Shown here: in pieces, positions 34,412 to 42,388 of the stretch
Layout: the number at the start of each line of letters is the position of its first letter
Position numbering within the stretch: the stretch's first letter is position 1
Assembly: GCA_045542115.1 (NCBI GenBank)
Contig: JAZQKK010000011.1
Coordinates: 53,079-117,078, forward strand
Length of the DNA stretch: 64,000 bases
DNA from: RGIG995 sp045542115
Lineage (GTDB): Bacteria; Bacillota; Clostridia; Oscillospirales; UBA644
Reading direction: 5' to 3'
The notes under the pieces: model-generated
Database searches by the model: none
Seen by the model: the letters and a program-made list of their open reading frames with translations, nothing else
Told to the model about the DNA's origin: nothing
Made by a program: the position numbers and the translations under genes

Positions 34412-35677
34412 ATGGAATACGGCTTGATTGGGGAACATTTGCCCCACAGTTTTTCCAAAGAAATACATCACCGGTGTGCCGATTACGATTATCAAATCAC
34501 CGAAATTTCCCCCGACCAAGTTGCGGATTTTATCGCAAAACGGGAGTTTCGGGGCATTAACGTGACCATTCCTTATAAGCAGACGGTGATTCCGATGCTT
34601 TCCTACGTGGACGAAGCGGCCCGGACCATCGGGGCGGTGAACACGGTGGTGAACCGGCAAGGGGAATTGTATGGTTACAATACCGACTATTACGGAATGG
34701 AAGCCCTGATTCGTCGCCTCGGCATTGACCTTGCGGGGAAAAAAGTGCTGATTTTAGGCACGGGGGGAACGTCCAAAACCGCCCGCGCCGTAGTCCAAGG
34801 GGCCAAGGCGGGGGAAATTGTGGTCGTCGGACGGCAGAAAACCCCGGAAAACGTGACCTATCAAGAGGCTTATGAACGTCATAGCGACGCGGATGTTATC
34901 ATCAACACCACGCCCTGCGGAATGTATCCCTACGCGGACGGGACCCCGCAACGGGCCGGCGTTCCCATCGACCTTGCTCCCTTTCTCCGGCTGTCCGGAG
35001 TGGTGGACGCGGTCTACAATCCCTTGCGGACCAATTTGGTGATGGACGCTCTGGACCGTTCGATTCCCGCAGAAGGCGGCCTTTATATGTTGGTGGCACA
35101 AGCGGTAAAAGCAAGCCGCATTTTTCTCGGACAAGACACCGACGGAATGGACGAGCAGTCCAACGAAATCTATAAGCAAATCGCCGCCCAAAAGGAAAAT
35201 ATCGTTTTGATCGGGATGCCGGCAAGCGGAAAATCCACCGTCGGCAATCACCTGGCGAAAGCCTTGGGCCGGCCGTTGTTTGATACCGATGCCGAAATCG
35301 TCAAGCAAGCCGGAATGGAGATTCCTCAAATCTTCGCCCAACGGGGAGAAGCCGGGTTCCGGGATTTGGAATCGGAGGTAGTCCGCCGGATTGCAAACCA
35401 GACCACCGGGGCAATTATCGCCACCGGGGGCGGGGCGATTTTACGCCCCGAAAACGTCCGGGCGTTGAAACGGACCGGAAAACTTTATTTTTTGGACCGG
35501 GCGCTGGAACGTCTTTTGCCCACCGCCGACCGTCCCTTGGCTTCGTCAGTTCAGGCCATCCAAACGCGATATGAAGAACGCTACGGCCTGTATTGCGCCG
35601 CCTGTGACGTGCAGGTAAAGACCGACGAGGTTTTAGCACATACGGTAGAATTTATCCGAAAGGACTTTTTGCAATGA
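34412..35677 (+). CDS. aroEK: fused shikimate dehydrogenase - shikimate kinase
   Basis: 421 residues. Residues 1-255 are shikimate dehydrogenase: 'LPHSFSKEIH', 'GINVTIPYKQ' (catalytic Lys), 'NTVV...YNTDYYG' (catalytic Asp) and the NADP site 'LILGTGGTSKTARAV'. Residues 262-421 are shikimate kinase: Walker A 'GMPASGKST' (K274), 'DTDAEIVKQAG' and 'ATGGGAILR'. Joining the two would let the shikimate made by the first half be phosphorylated by the second. In most bacteria these are separate proteins. It overlaps aroQ by four bases. Confidence 0.95.
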   Translation: MEYGLIGEHLPHSFSKEIHHRCADYDYQITEISPDQVADFIAKREFRGINVTIPYKQTVIPMLSYVDEAARTIGAVNTVVNRQGELYGYNTDYYGMEALIRRLGIDLAGKKVLILGTGGTSKTARAVVQGAKAGEIVVVGRQKTPENVTYQEAYERHSDADVIINTTPCGMYPYADGTPQRAGVPIDLAPFLRLSGVVDAVYNPLRTNLVMDALDRSIPAEGGLYMLVAQAVKASRIFLGQDTDGMDEQSNEIYKQIAAQKENIVLIGMPASGKSTVGNHLAKALGRPLFDTDAEIVKQAGMEIPQIFAQRGEAGFRDLESEVVRRIANQTTGAIIATGGGAILRPENVRALKRTGKLYFLDRALERLLPTADRPLASSVQAIQTRYEERYGLYCAACDVQVKTDEVLAHTVEFIRKDFLQ

Positions 35678-36111
35678 AGATTTTAGTAATGAACGGACCG
35701 AACCTGAATCTTCTGGGGGTCAGAGAACCGGAACTTTACGGAAACGAAAATTATGATATGCTGTTGGCCAAAATTCAGAAGTATTGCGACGACAAGTCCA
35801 TTGAAGTTGTGTTCTATCAGTCCAATCACGAAGGGGATTTGGTGGACCGTATCCAACAGGCCTTCCGTCGGGTGGACGGCATCGTCTTTAATCCCGGGGC
35901 TTACACCCACACCAGCATCGCTCTGCTGGATGCCTTGAAGGCGGTAGGAATTCCCACGGTGGAGGTCCATATTTCCGACCTGTCTCAGCGGGAAGCCTTC
36001 CGGCAGATCAGTTATATCCGTCCCGCGTGTATCGCCTCTGTCATCGGACACGGCACCGACGGATACCTGGAAGCCATCGACCTGTTGCTCAAACACGGAG
36101 AAACGGTATGA
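35674..36111 (+). CDS. aroQ: type II 3-dehydroquinate dehydratase
   Basis: 145 residues, normal for the dodecameric type II enzyme. 'MNGPNLNLLGVREPELYG' (catalytic Tyr and Arg), 'QSNHEGDLVDRIQQA', 'NPGAYTHTSIALLDAL' and 'EVHISDLSQREAFR' match the family. It removes water from dehydroquinate. Both ends overlap neighbours by four bases. Confidence 0.96.
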   Translation: MKILVMNGPNLNLLGVREPELYGNENYDMLLAKIQKYCDDKSIEVVFYQSNHEGDLVDRIQQAFRRVDGIVFNPGAYTHTSIALLDALKAVGIPTVEVHISDLSQREAFRQISYIRPACIASVIGHGTDGYLEAIDLLLKHGETV

Positions 36112-37304
36112 ACCTTCGTATCTACCCCTCGGCTCCCGTAGGGGAAGTGACCGTTCCCCCTTCCAAAAGTATGGCCCACCGGCTGTTGATTTGCGCAGGC
36201 CTTGCCAAGGGGACGAGCGTGATTGAAAACGTGGCGTTTTCCGAAGACATTTTAGCCACCCTGGATTGTCTTTCTGCCCTGGGGGTGAAGAGTGAAATTT
36301 CCGGGAACACCGTCACCGTCACCGGCACAGGAGAACTTCGTGGCAACGCCGTTCTGCCCTGTCGGGAAAGCGGAAGCACGTTGCGGTTTTTTCTTCCCCT
36401 CTGCCTTTTGGTCGGAGGCGGGACTTTGACTGGAAGCCAACGGTTGATGGAGAGGCCCTTGTCAGTGTATGAAGATTTATTTGCCCCCCGGGGGATTTCT
36501 TTGGAAAAAACGGTGGGTTCCGTTTCCCTGTCCGGGCGGCTGACCGCCGGAGAATTTGCTCTTCCGGGAAACGTGAGCAGTCAGTTTTTGACCGGTCTTC
36601 TCTTTGCTCTGCCCCTGTTGGACGGAGAGAGCCGCATCGTTTCCACCACCCCCTTGGAGAGCGGGTCGTATCTGCTTTTGACCCTTTCCGCCCTGGAAAA
36701 GTTCGGAATTACGGTAAAACGGGAAGACGAACGGACGTTCCTTCTTCCCGGAAATCAGTCCTATCTCCCCCAAACCGCCTCGGTGGAAGGGGATGAATCC
36801 AACGCCGCTTTTTTGGGGTGTCTGGATTTTGCCGGGAAGGTTTCGGTTTTGGGACGAAATCCCAAGACCCAACAGGGAGACCGGGTGTGGGAAGAATGGA
36901 TTGCCCGGCTCCGTCAAGGATATTGTGAAGGTTCCGTCAAGGACTGCCCCGACCTTGCCCCCATCTTAATGACGGTGGCGGCGTTGTGCCACGGCGGTCG
37001 GCTGACCGACACCCAGCGTCTGAAAATCAAAGAAAGTGACCGGGGCGTGGTAATGGCGGAAGAATTGGCCAAATTCGGGGCGTCTGTTTTTGTGGGTGAG
37101 AATCACATCGAAATTAAAAAGACCCCCTTACACCCCCCAAAAGAGCCGTTAAACGGCCATAACGACCATCGCGTGGTGATGTCTCTGGCGGTGCTGGGAA
37201 TCCGGTACGGAGGTGTGATTCAGGGAGCGGAAGCGGTTCGCAAAAGTTTCCCGGATTTTTTTGAAAAATTGAAACAAGTAAAGGTCAGGTTGGAAGAAGT
37301 ATGA
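36108..37304 (+). CDS. aroA: EPSP synthase
   Basis: 398 residues, slightly shorter than the usual 420-430. 'PPSKSMAHRLLICAGLAKGT' (substrate Lys/Ser), 'CRESGSTLRFFLPL', 'GNVSSQFLTGLLFALPLL' and 'KIKESDRG' plus 'HNDHRVVMSLAV' are present. The Gly at the site where glyphosate binds is followed by Glu-Ser ('RESGSTLRF'), which differs from the common 'GNAGT' class I motif, so tolerance is possible but untested. It joins shikimate 3-phosphate and PEP. The start at 36108 overlaps aroQ by four bases. Confidence 0.95.
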   Translation: MNLRIYPSAPVGEVTVPPSKSMAHRLLICAGLAKGTSVIENVAFSEDILATLDCLSALGVKSEISGNTVTVTGTGELRGNAVLPCRESGSTLRFFLPLCLLVGGGTLTGSQRLMERPLSVYEDLFAPRGISLEKTVGSVSLSGRLTAGEFALPGNVSSQFLTGLLFALPLLDGESRIVSTTPLESGSYLLLTLSALEKFGITVKREDERTFLLPGNQSYLPQTASVEGDESNAAFLGCLDFAGKVSVLGRNPKTQQGDRVWEEWIARLRQGYCEGSVKDCPDLAPILMTVAALCHGGRLTDTQRLKIKESDRGVVMAEELAKFGASVFVGENHIEIKKTPLHPPKEPLNGHNDHRVVMSLAVLGIRYGGVIQGAEAVRKSFPDFFEKLKQVKVRLEEV

Positions 37305-38164
37305 TGCATTTACATCGGGATACCCGGATTCTCATCGTAGGTCTGGGGTTGTTGGGCGGAAGTTACGCCCTGGCATTGAAAAAGAAGGGCTTTCGCTGTA
37401 TCTACGGCTTTGCCCGCCGCCAGGAAACGGTGGACTACGCCTTGGAACACGGAATGGTGGACGAAGGGTCCGCCGAAGTGGATGAAGAATTGATTTCCCG
37501 GGCGGAAATGGTGGTCTTTGCCCTGTACCCCACGGTTTTGGTGAAGTGGGTGGAACAGTACGGCCATTTACTGCGCCCCGGGACGGTCGTCACCGACGTG
37601 ACGGGGGTAAAATCCTGCATCATCGACCCAGTGGTCTCCCATCTCCCCGAAGGGGTGGAATTCGTTTCGGTCCACCCGATGGCAGGGAAGGAAGTGGGGG
37701 GCATTGAAAACGCCGACGAAACCATTTTCCAGGGGGCGAACTATATCGTCGTTCCCACCCCCGACAACACGGAAGACGCCATCCGTCTCTGCGAGGACCT
37801 GGGAGCGGAATTGGGCTTTGCCCGTATCTCCCGTCTCACCCCCTCGGAGCACGATGAGATGATTGCTTTCCTGTCCCAGTTGACCCACTGCGTGGCCGTG
37901 TCTTTGATGTGTGCCAACGACGATGACCGGTTGGTGCAGTACACCGGAGACTCCTTCCGGGACTTGACTCGGATTGCCCGAATCAACGACGAAATGTGGA
38001 GCGAACTGTTTTTGTTGAACAAAGAGGCCTTAATTCAACAGATGGATTCGTTTACCGCTCAAATGGAGCGGATGCGGACCTACCTTGCCACCGACGACCG
38101 GGAAGGGTTGCGGGAAATGATGCGACTTTCCACGGCCCGCCGTGCCGAATTTGATAAAAAGTAA
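37301..38164 (+). CDS. tyrA: prephenate dehydrogenase
   Basis: 287 residues. N-terminal NAD site 'ILIVGLGLLGGSYALAL', then 'VTDVTGVKSCI', 'SVHPMAGKEVGGIENAD' (catalytic His) and 'SRLTPSEHDEMIAFLSQLTH' in the helical dimerisation part. No ACT domain is present, so direct tyrosine inhibition may be weaker than in longer forms. It converts prephenate to 4-hydroxyphenylpyruvate. It overlaps aroA by four bases. Confidence 0.95.
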   Translation: MMHLHRDTRILIVGLGLLGGSYALALKKKGFRCIYGFARRQETVDYALEHGMVDEGSAEVDEELISRAEMVVFALYPTVLVKWVEQYGHLLRPGTVVTDVTGVKSCIIDPVVSHLPEGVEFVSVHPMAGKEVGGIENADETIFQGANYIVVPTPDNTEDAIRLCEDLGAELGFARISRLTPSEHDEMIAFLSQLTHCVAVSLMCANDDDRLVQYTGDSFRDLTRIARINDEMWSELFLLNKEALIQQMDSFTAQMERMRTYLATDDREGLREMMRLSTARRAEFDKK

Positions 38165-38179
38165 AGGAGAACCCTTGTT

Positions 38180-39214
38180 ATGAATATGAATTTTTTGCGC
38201 AAACTCCCCATTCCCCTGGACATCAAAAAGCAGTACCCCCTCACCGATGCGATGGCGGAGACCAAAAAGGCGAGAGACCGGGAGATTGCTGACGTTTTCA
38301 CCGGCAAAAGCAATAAATTCCTCTTGGTGATCGGCCCCTGTTCCGCCGACCAAAAAGAGCCGGTGCTGGAATACATTTCCCGGCTTCGCAGAGTGGAAGA
38401 CCAGGTAAAAGATAAAATTATCATCATCCCCCGCATCTACACCAACAAGCCCCGGACCACCGGAGACGGGTATAAGGGAATGTTGCATCAGCCCGACCCC
38501 ACGGTGGACGCGGATATGCTGAAAGGCATCGTTGCCATCCGTGACGTACATATGTGCGCCCTTCGGGATTACGGTTTTTCCTGTGCCGACGAAATGCTGT
38601 ATCCCGACAACCACCGGTATCTGTCCGACCTTTTGTCCTACGTTGCCGTAGGGGCCCGGTCGGTGGAAAATCAGCAGCACCGTCTCACCGCCAGCGGACT
38701 TGCCATCCCTGTCGGAATGAAGAACCCCACCGGGGGCGACCTTTCCATTATGATGAACTCCATCACCGCCGGCCAACACTCCCACACCTTCATCTACCGC
38801 GGTTGGGAAGTCAAGAGCCAGGGCAACCCCTTGACCCACGCCATTCTTCGGGGGTACGTGGATATGGGAGGCAGAACCATTGCTAACTACCATTACGAAG
38901 ACCTTCGCCGGCTGAGTGAGACCTATGAAAAATCCGGCCTTGCCAATCCGGGAGTCATCGTGGACACCAACCACTCCAACTCGGCGAAAATGCACCTGGA
39001 ACAGGTCCGCATCGCCAAAGACATTCTCCACTCCTGCCGTCAGAATAACGACATCCGCAAACTGGTCAAGGGCCTGATGATTGAAAGTTATCTGGTGGAC
39101 GGCTCCCAAAAAGTGGACCAAGGGGAATACGTCTTCGGTCAGTCCATCACCGACCCCTGCCTCGGCTGGGAAAAGACCGAGAAACTCATTTTCGATATTG
39201 CAGATTCCCTCTAA
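38180..39214 (+). CDS. aroF: 3-deoxy-7-phosphoheptulonate synthase (type I alpha)
   Basis: 344 residues similar to E. coli AroF/G/H: 'VIGPCSADQKEPVLEYISRL', 'IIPRIYTNKPRTTGDGYKG', 'ARSVENQQHR', 'VGMKNPTGG' and 'VDTNHSNSAK'. This enzyme joins PEP and erythrose 4-phosphate, the first step of the pathway; E. coli-type members are inhibited by one of the aromatic amino acids, which cannot be told from sequence here. AAAGGAG precedes the start. It is the last gene of the operon; no strong terminator is seen after it. Confidence 0.95.
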   Translation: MNMNFLRKLPIPLDIKKQYPLTDAMAETKKARDREIADVFTGKSNKFLLVIGPCSADQKEPVLEYISRLRRVEDQVKDKIIIIPRIYTNKPRTTGDGYKGMLHQPDPTVDADMLKGIVAIRDVHMCALRDYGFSCADEMLYPDNHRYLSDLLSYVAVGARSVENQQHRLTASGLAIPVGMKNPTGGDLSIMMNSITAGQHSHTFIYRGWEVKSQGNPLTHAILRGYVDMGGRTIANYHYEDLRRLSETYEKSGLANPGVIVDTNHSNSAKMHLEQVRIAKDILHSCRQNNDIRKLVKGLMIESYLVDGSQKVDQGEYVFGQSITDPCLGWEKTEKLIFDIADSL

Positions 39215-39327
39215 AACCCGGAAACGGATGCATCCCGTCCCAAAGAGTATTATACTTATCTTGGAGGGACGTGTCCGGGAGGGTGTATTGAACTTATGAG
39301 TTCTCATAACTGCGAAGGAGAATCAGA

Positions 39328-39942
39328 ATGAAACGAAGTTTTCTTTGCATCTTTCTATGTTGTTTCATTTTTTCCCTCTTCTCGGGTTGTTCTCGGGGGG
39401 AGAACTTGGATTTGAAGGAATTTGATGCCTCTTGGGACACGGACTTATTGGGGAAGACCGTAACCGTTCCCCTGTCAGGAAAAGATGCGGGGAACAATCG
39501 GTTTATGTTTTCCTTTCATCCCGATTGGGATCGGCTGTTTCTGTTCTATCTTCCCGAAAAAGAACCGTTCGACGAGGTCGTTGCCCAAGAAGGGTTTGTT
39601 TTGGAATTGGACGTGGAGTATGATTCCTGTGAAGAATTAGTGGAGTCTTCCGCTTGGTCCGGGGTTTTGTTAAGGGTATATCCCAACAATTCCGTTATGC
39701 ACAATAATGCCCACAACTCCATCCCCTTCCAGTACGACCAAGACGGAAGGTCGAACGTCCGGCCGGAGGAGGCAAGGGGGCCCTGCTACGGCACCTATTC
39801 CCCCGATCCGGAACGTCCGGGAGAATATATCCCCGACGGGGTGTACAATGCCGAGACTTTGCAATCGGTGGGGCTTCTCATTGCCATCTCGCCCGGTCAG
39901 ATTCCTTGGGGATTTCAGGATTATTACGATACACTTTCTTAA
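39328..39942 (+). CDS. lipoprotein of unknown function
   Basis: 204 residues with a lipoprotein signal (lipobox FSGC, Cys near residue 21). The mature part is acidic and strand-rich ('KDAGNNRFMFSFHPDWDRLF', 'ESSAWSGVLLRVYPN'). Its overall feel resembles the lipoprotein at 20248-20964, but the similarity is too weak to call them paralogues. GAAGGAG precedes the ATG, and a small palindrome (39294-39309) lies just before that. Confidence 0.65.
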   Translation: MKRSFLCIFLCCFIFSLFSGCSRGENLDLKEFDASWDTDLLGKTVTVPLSGKDAGNNRFMFSFHPDWDRLFLFYLPEKEPFDEVVAQEGFVLELDVEYDSCEELVESSAWSGVLLRVYPNNSVMHNNAHNSIPFQYDQDGRSNVRPEEARGPCYGTYSPDPERPGEYIPDGVYNAETLQSVGLLIAISPGQIPWGFQDYYDTLS

Positions 39943-39980
39943 AAAACACACCCCGAAACGGTCGTTTCGGGGTGTGTTTT
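39943..39980. terminator. bidirectional terminator
   Basis: 18-bp perfect stem (39943-39960 with 39963-39980). Its A-rich and T-rich ends allow it to serve both the lipoprotein gene and the converging PII-like gene. Confidence 0.88.
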
Positions 39981-39990
39981 CGTATTCTTG

Positions 39991-40683
39991 TTATCGCAAT
40001 CCGATGACGTTGTCGATGGGGAGAGAGAGCACGATGCCGTTGGCTTCGCTTTGCACGCCGCACTGTTCTCCGATGGCTTGCATAATGGGAAGCTTGTGTT
40101 CTTCGTCGGCGACGATGAGAATCATTTCCCGTTCTTCCTGGATGCCCAGACCCATTGATTTGGTCATTGCTTCGTCGGCGATGCGGCGGGAGTGCAATAC
40201 CGTCCCGCCCCGGGCACCGGCACCACGGGCGGCGTTCATTACTTCTTCGCTGTAACCTTGGTTGACAATGGCGGTAATCAGAGCGTAATTTTGTTGACTC
40301 ATAGCCGCGGTTTCCTTTCCTTGTGTCGTTTCTTCGGTTTCTTCCATCCGGTTCATCATCCGGAGTAACAGTTTGTTCAGTCCGGAAAGGGGCAACGTAA
40401 AGGCGATGCCTCGGTTTTTCCGTTCCAGTTCTTCCAGCCGGTCGTCCAGCCGTGCCAAGGTCTTATTGGCAACGGTCTTGGGCAAAATGCTGACCAAAAC
40501 GCCCTTTTCCGCCGTGCCCAACCCCAGCAGGTCCATCATTTCGCTGGTGGCGGTTCCCATCCCGGAGAGTTTGTACTGTATGGGAATCTTATCTTGCAAC
40601 AGCATTGTCGCCGCCTGTTCGGTAAATTTCGGGGGAGCAATCAAAAACAGCATCCGGGAAGGCGTTTTCTTTTCGTCTGCCAT
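39991..40683 (-). CDS. tandem PII-like signalling protein
   Basis: 230 residues built from two PII-type halves. Residues about 8-105 ('MLFLIAPPKFTEQAATMLLQ', 'KGVLVSILPKTV', 'GIAFTLPLSGLN') and about 130-230 ('YALITAIVNQGYSEEVMNAA', 'ARGAGARGGTVLHSRR', 'MILIVADEEHKLPIMQAIG', 'GIVLSLPIDNVIGL') follow the same strand order; only the second half has the clear PII 'GAGARGGTVLH' motif. PII proteins sense nucleotides and 2-oxoglutarate and bind a partner. The partner here is probably the DUF1538 protein upstream, three bases away. Confidence 0.75.
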   Translation of the reverse strand: MADEKKTPSRMLFLIAPPKFTEQAATMLLQDKIPIQYKLSGMGTATSEMMDLLGLGTAEKGVLVSILPKTVANKTLARLDDRLEELERKNRGIAFTLPLSGLNKLLLRMMNRMEETEETTQGKETAAMSQQNYALITAIVNQGYSEEVMNAARGAGARGGTVLHSRRIADEAMTKSMGLGIQEEREMILIVADEEHKLPIMQAIGEQCGVQSEANGIVLSLPIDNVIGLR

Positions 40684-40686
40684 AGG

Positions 40687-42231
40687 TCAATCCTCCTCCA
40701 ATTCCACAATCTCGTCGCTATCCGGGGCAAAGGCCAATTCCGGGAGCACGGTGGGTCGTTTGCTCCGCTTCATCTGATAGCGGATGCCCATAATCTGAAT
40801 GGCAATCAACGGTGTCATCGCCACCAACGCCACCACACCGAAGGCGTCGGTCATAATATTTCCCCCTACGCTGGTACACGTGCCGATGCAAAGGGGCAAA
40901 AGGAAGGTAGACGTCATCGGTCCGCTGGCCACACCGCCGGAGTCGAAGGCGATACCCACGAAAATCTTCGGCACGAACCGGGAGAGAATCAAGGCAATCA
41001 CGTAGCCGGGAATGACGATATAGCGAATGGGAATTCCCGCAAGGATTCGAAGCATCGCAAGTCCGATACTCACTGAAACCCCGATGGACAGAGCCAAATT
41101 CATAGATTTTGCAGAAATAATGCCGTCGGTAACCGTTTGTACCTGCTTATTTAAAATCTGAATGGCCGGTTCGGCTTTCACGATAAAATACCCAATCAAC
41201 ATTCCCACGGGAATCAGCAGCCACCGTTGTCCTCCCGCGGCAAGTTCGCTTCCCAACTGACTTCCCACCGGGGCAAACCCTACGTTGACACCGCACAAGA
41301 ACAATACCAATCCCAGGGCGGTATAGACGAACCCCACGGAAATTTTCAGGAACTGCCGTTTATGATACCGGCGGCTGAACAGTTGGAACAGCAAAAACAC
41401 GACTAAGATGGGCAACAGAGAGATTAAAACCTCCTTGATAAAGTGGGGAATCTCCACCGCAAAGGCGTCGGTGACGTCTTTCATCGTTTCCACTTCGGGG
41501 ACAACGGAGGCGGAATACGACAAGTCCGTGCTTTGGGAGAAGCATCCCAAGACCATTACCGCTAAAATCGGTCCCACACTGGACAAGGCGACCAGGCCGA
41601 AGGAGTCGCTTGCGGCGTCTTTGTCGCTTCGCATCGACGAAAGACCAACCCCCATTGCCATAATAAAGGGGACGGTCATCGGTCCGGTGGTGACCCCGCC
41701 GGAGTCAAAGGCGACGGCCAAAAATTCTCCGGGAACAAAAAAGGACAAAACGAGAATCCCTAGATATAACACCATCAAAAGAAGGGAAAGGTCGATTTTC
41801 AAAACGATGCGAAGCACCGCCAACAGCAAGAAAATGCCGACGCCCACCGCCACGGTAAGAATCAGCGTGAGATTGGGAATGGCGGGCACCTGATTGGAAA
41901 GCACTTGCAGGTCGGGCTCGGCAATGGTGACGAGAAATCCCATCAAAAAGCCGAACAGCGCCGCCAAAAACAGGGTTTTTGATTTTGCAATCTGTACCCC
42001 GATGCCTTCTCCCAAGGGGGACATCGACATTTCGGCCCCTAATTGGAACATCCCCATCCCCAGAATCAGCATCACGGCACCGGCAAAAAACATTGCCACC
42101 GTGCCCACGTTCAGGGGGACCACGAAAATGCCCAGGGCAAGGACGATAAAGGTAATGGGAAGAACGGCGGAAAGGGATTCCACAAGCTTGCTTTTCAGTT
42201 GGGGGTTCAGAGAAATGGTGGGAAATTTCAT
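40687..42231 (-). CDS. DUF1538 membrane protein (internal duplication), probable transporter
   Basis: 514 residues with about 12-14 hydrophobic helices in two similar halves. The motif 'FDSGGVTTGPMTVPFIMAM' in the first half recurs as 'FDSGGVASGPMTSTFLLPL' in the second, and 'AEPDLQVLSNQV' recurs as 'AEPAIQILNKQV'. This is the DUF1538 layout; an inverted or tandem repeat with GPMT loops points to a channel or transporter, but the substrate is unknown. The start at 42231 has GAGGAGG upstream. It is co-transcribed with the tandem PII protein. Confidence 0.82.
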   Translation of the reverse strand: MKFPTISLNPQLKSKLVESLSAVLPITFIVLALGIFVVPLNVGTVAMFFAGAVMLILGMGMFQLGAEMSMSPLGEGIGVQIAKSKTLFLAALFGFLMGFLVTIAEPDLQVLSNQVPAIPNLTLILTVAVGVGIFLLLAVLRIVLKIDLSLLLMVLYLGILVLSFFVPGEFLAVAFDSGGVTTGPMTVPFIMAMGVGLSSMRSDKDAASDSFGLVALSSVGPILAVMVLGCFSQSTDLSYSASVVPEVETMKDVTDAFAVEIPHFIKEVLISLLPILVVFLLFQLFSRRYHKRQFLKISVGFVYTALGLVLFLCGVNVGFAPVGSQLGSELAAGGQRWLLIPVGMLIGYFIVKAEPAIQILNKQVQTVTDGIISAKSMNLALSIGVSVSIGLAMLRILAGIPIRYIVIPGYVIALILSRFVPKIFVGIAFDSGGVASGPMTSTFLLPLCIGTCTSVGGNIMTDAFGVVALVAMTPLIAIQIMGIRYQMKRSKRPTVLPELAFAPDSDEIVELEED

Positions 42232-42273
42232 CGGCCGTCCTCCTCTCATAATTTTTAATATAATATATTCTTT

Positions 42274-42302
42274 ATTATACCGAAATTTCCCCCTTTTGTC
42301 AA
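42274..42302 (-). promoter_or_regulatory. promoter of the DUF1538-PII operon
   Basis: On the minus strand, TTGACA (42302-42297) and TATAAT (42279-42274), spacing 17; perfect consensus. Confidence 0.85.
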
Positions 42303-42341
42303 CCACAAAGGGAAAAACTCAAAAACCTGCCACATTTTACA

Positions 42342-42371
42342 GAAAAACCCCCCGAAAGTGATTTTCGGGGG
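42342..42371 (-). terminator. terminator of the GH127-like gene
   Basis: Stem CCCCCGAAA/TTTCGGGGG, followed on the minus strand by GTTTTTC. Confidence 0.75.
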
Positions 42372-42388
42372 ATTGTATTGCTTTTGAA

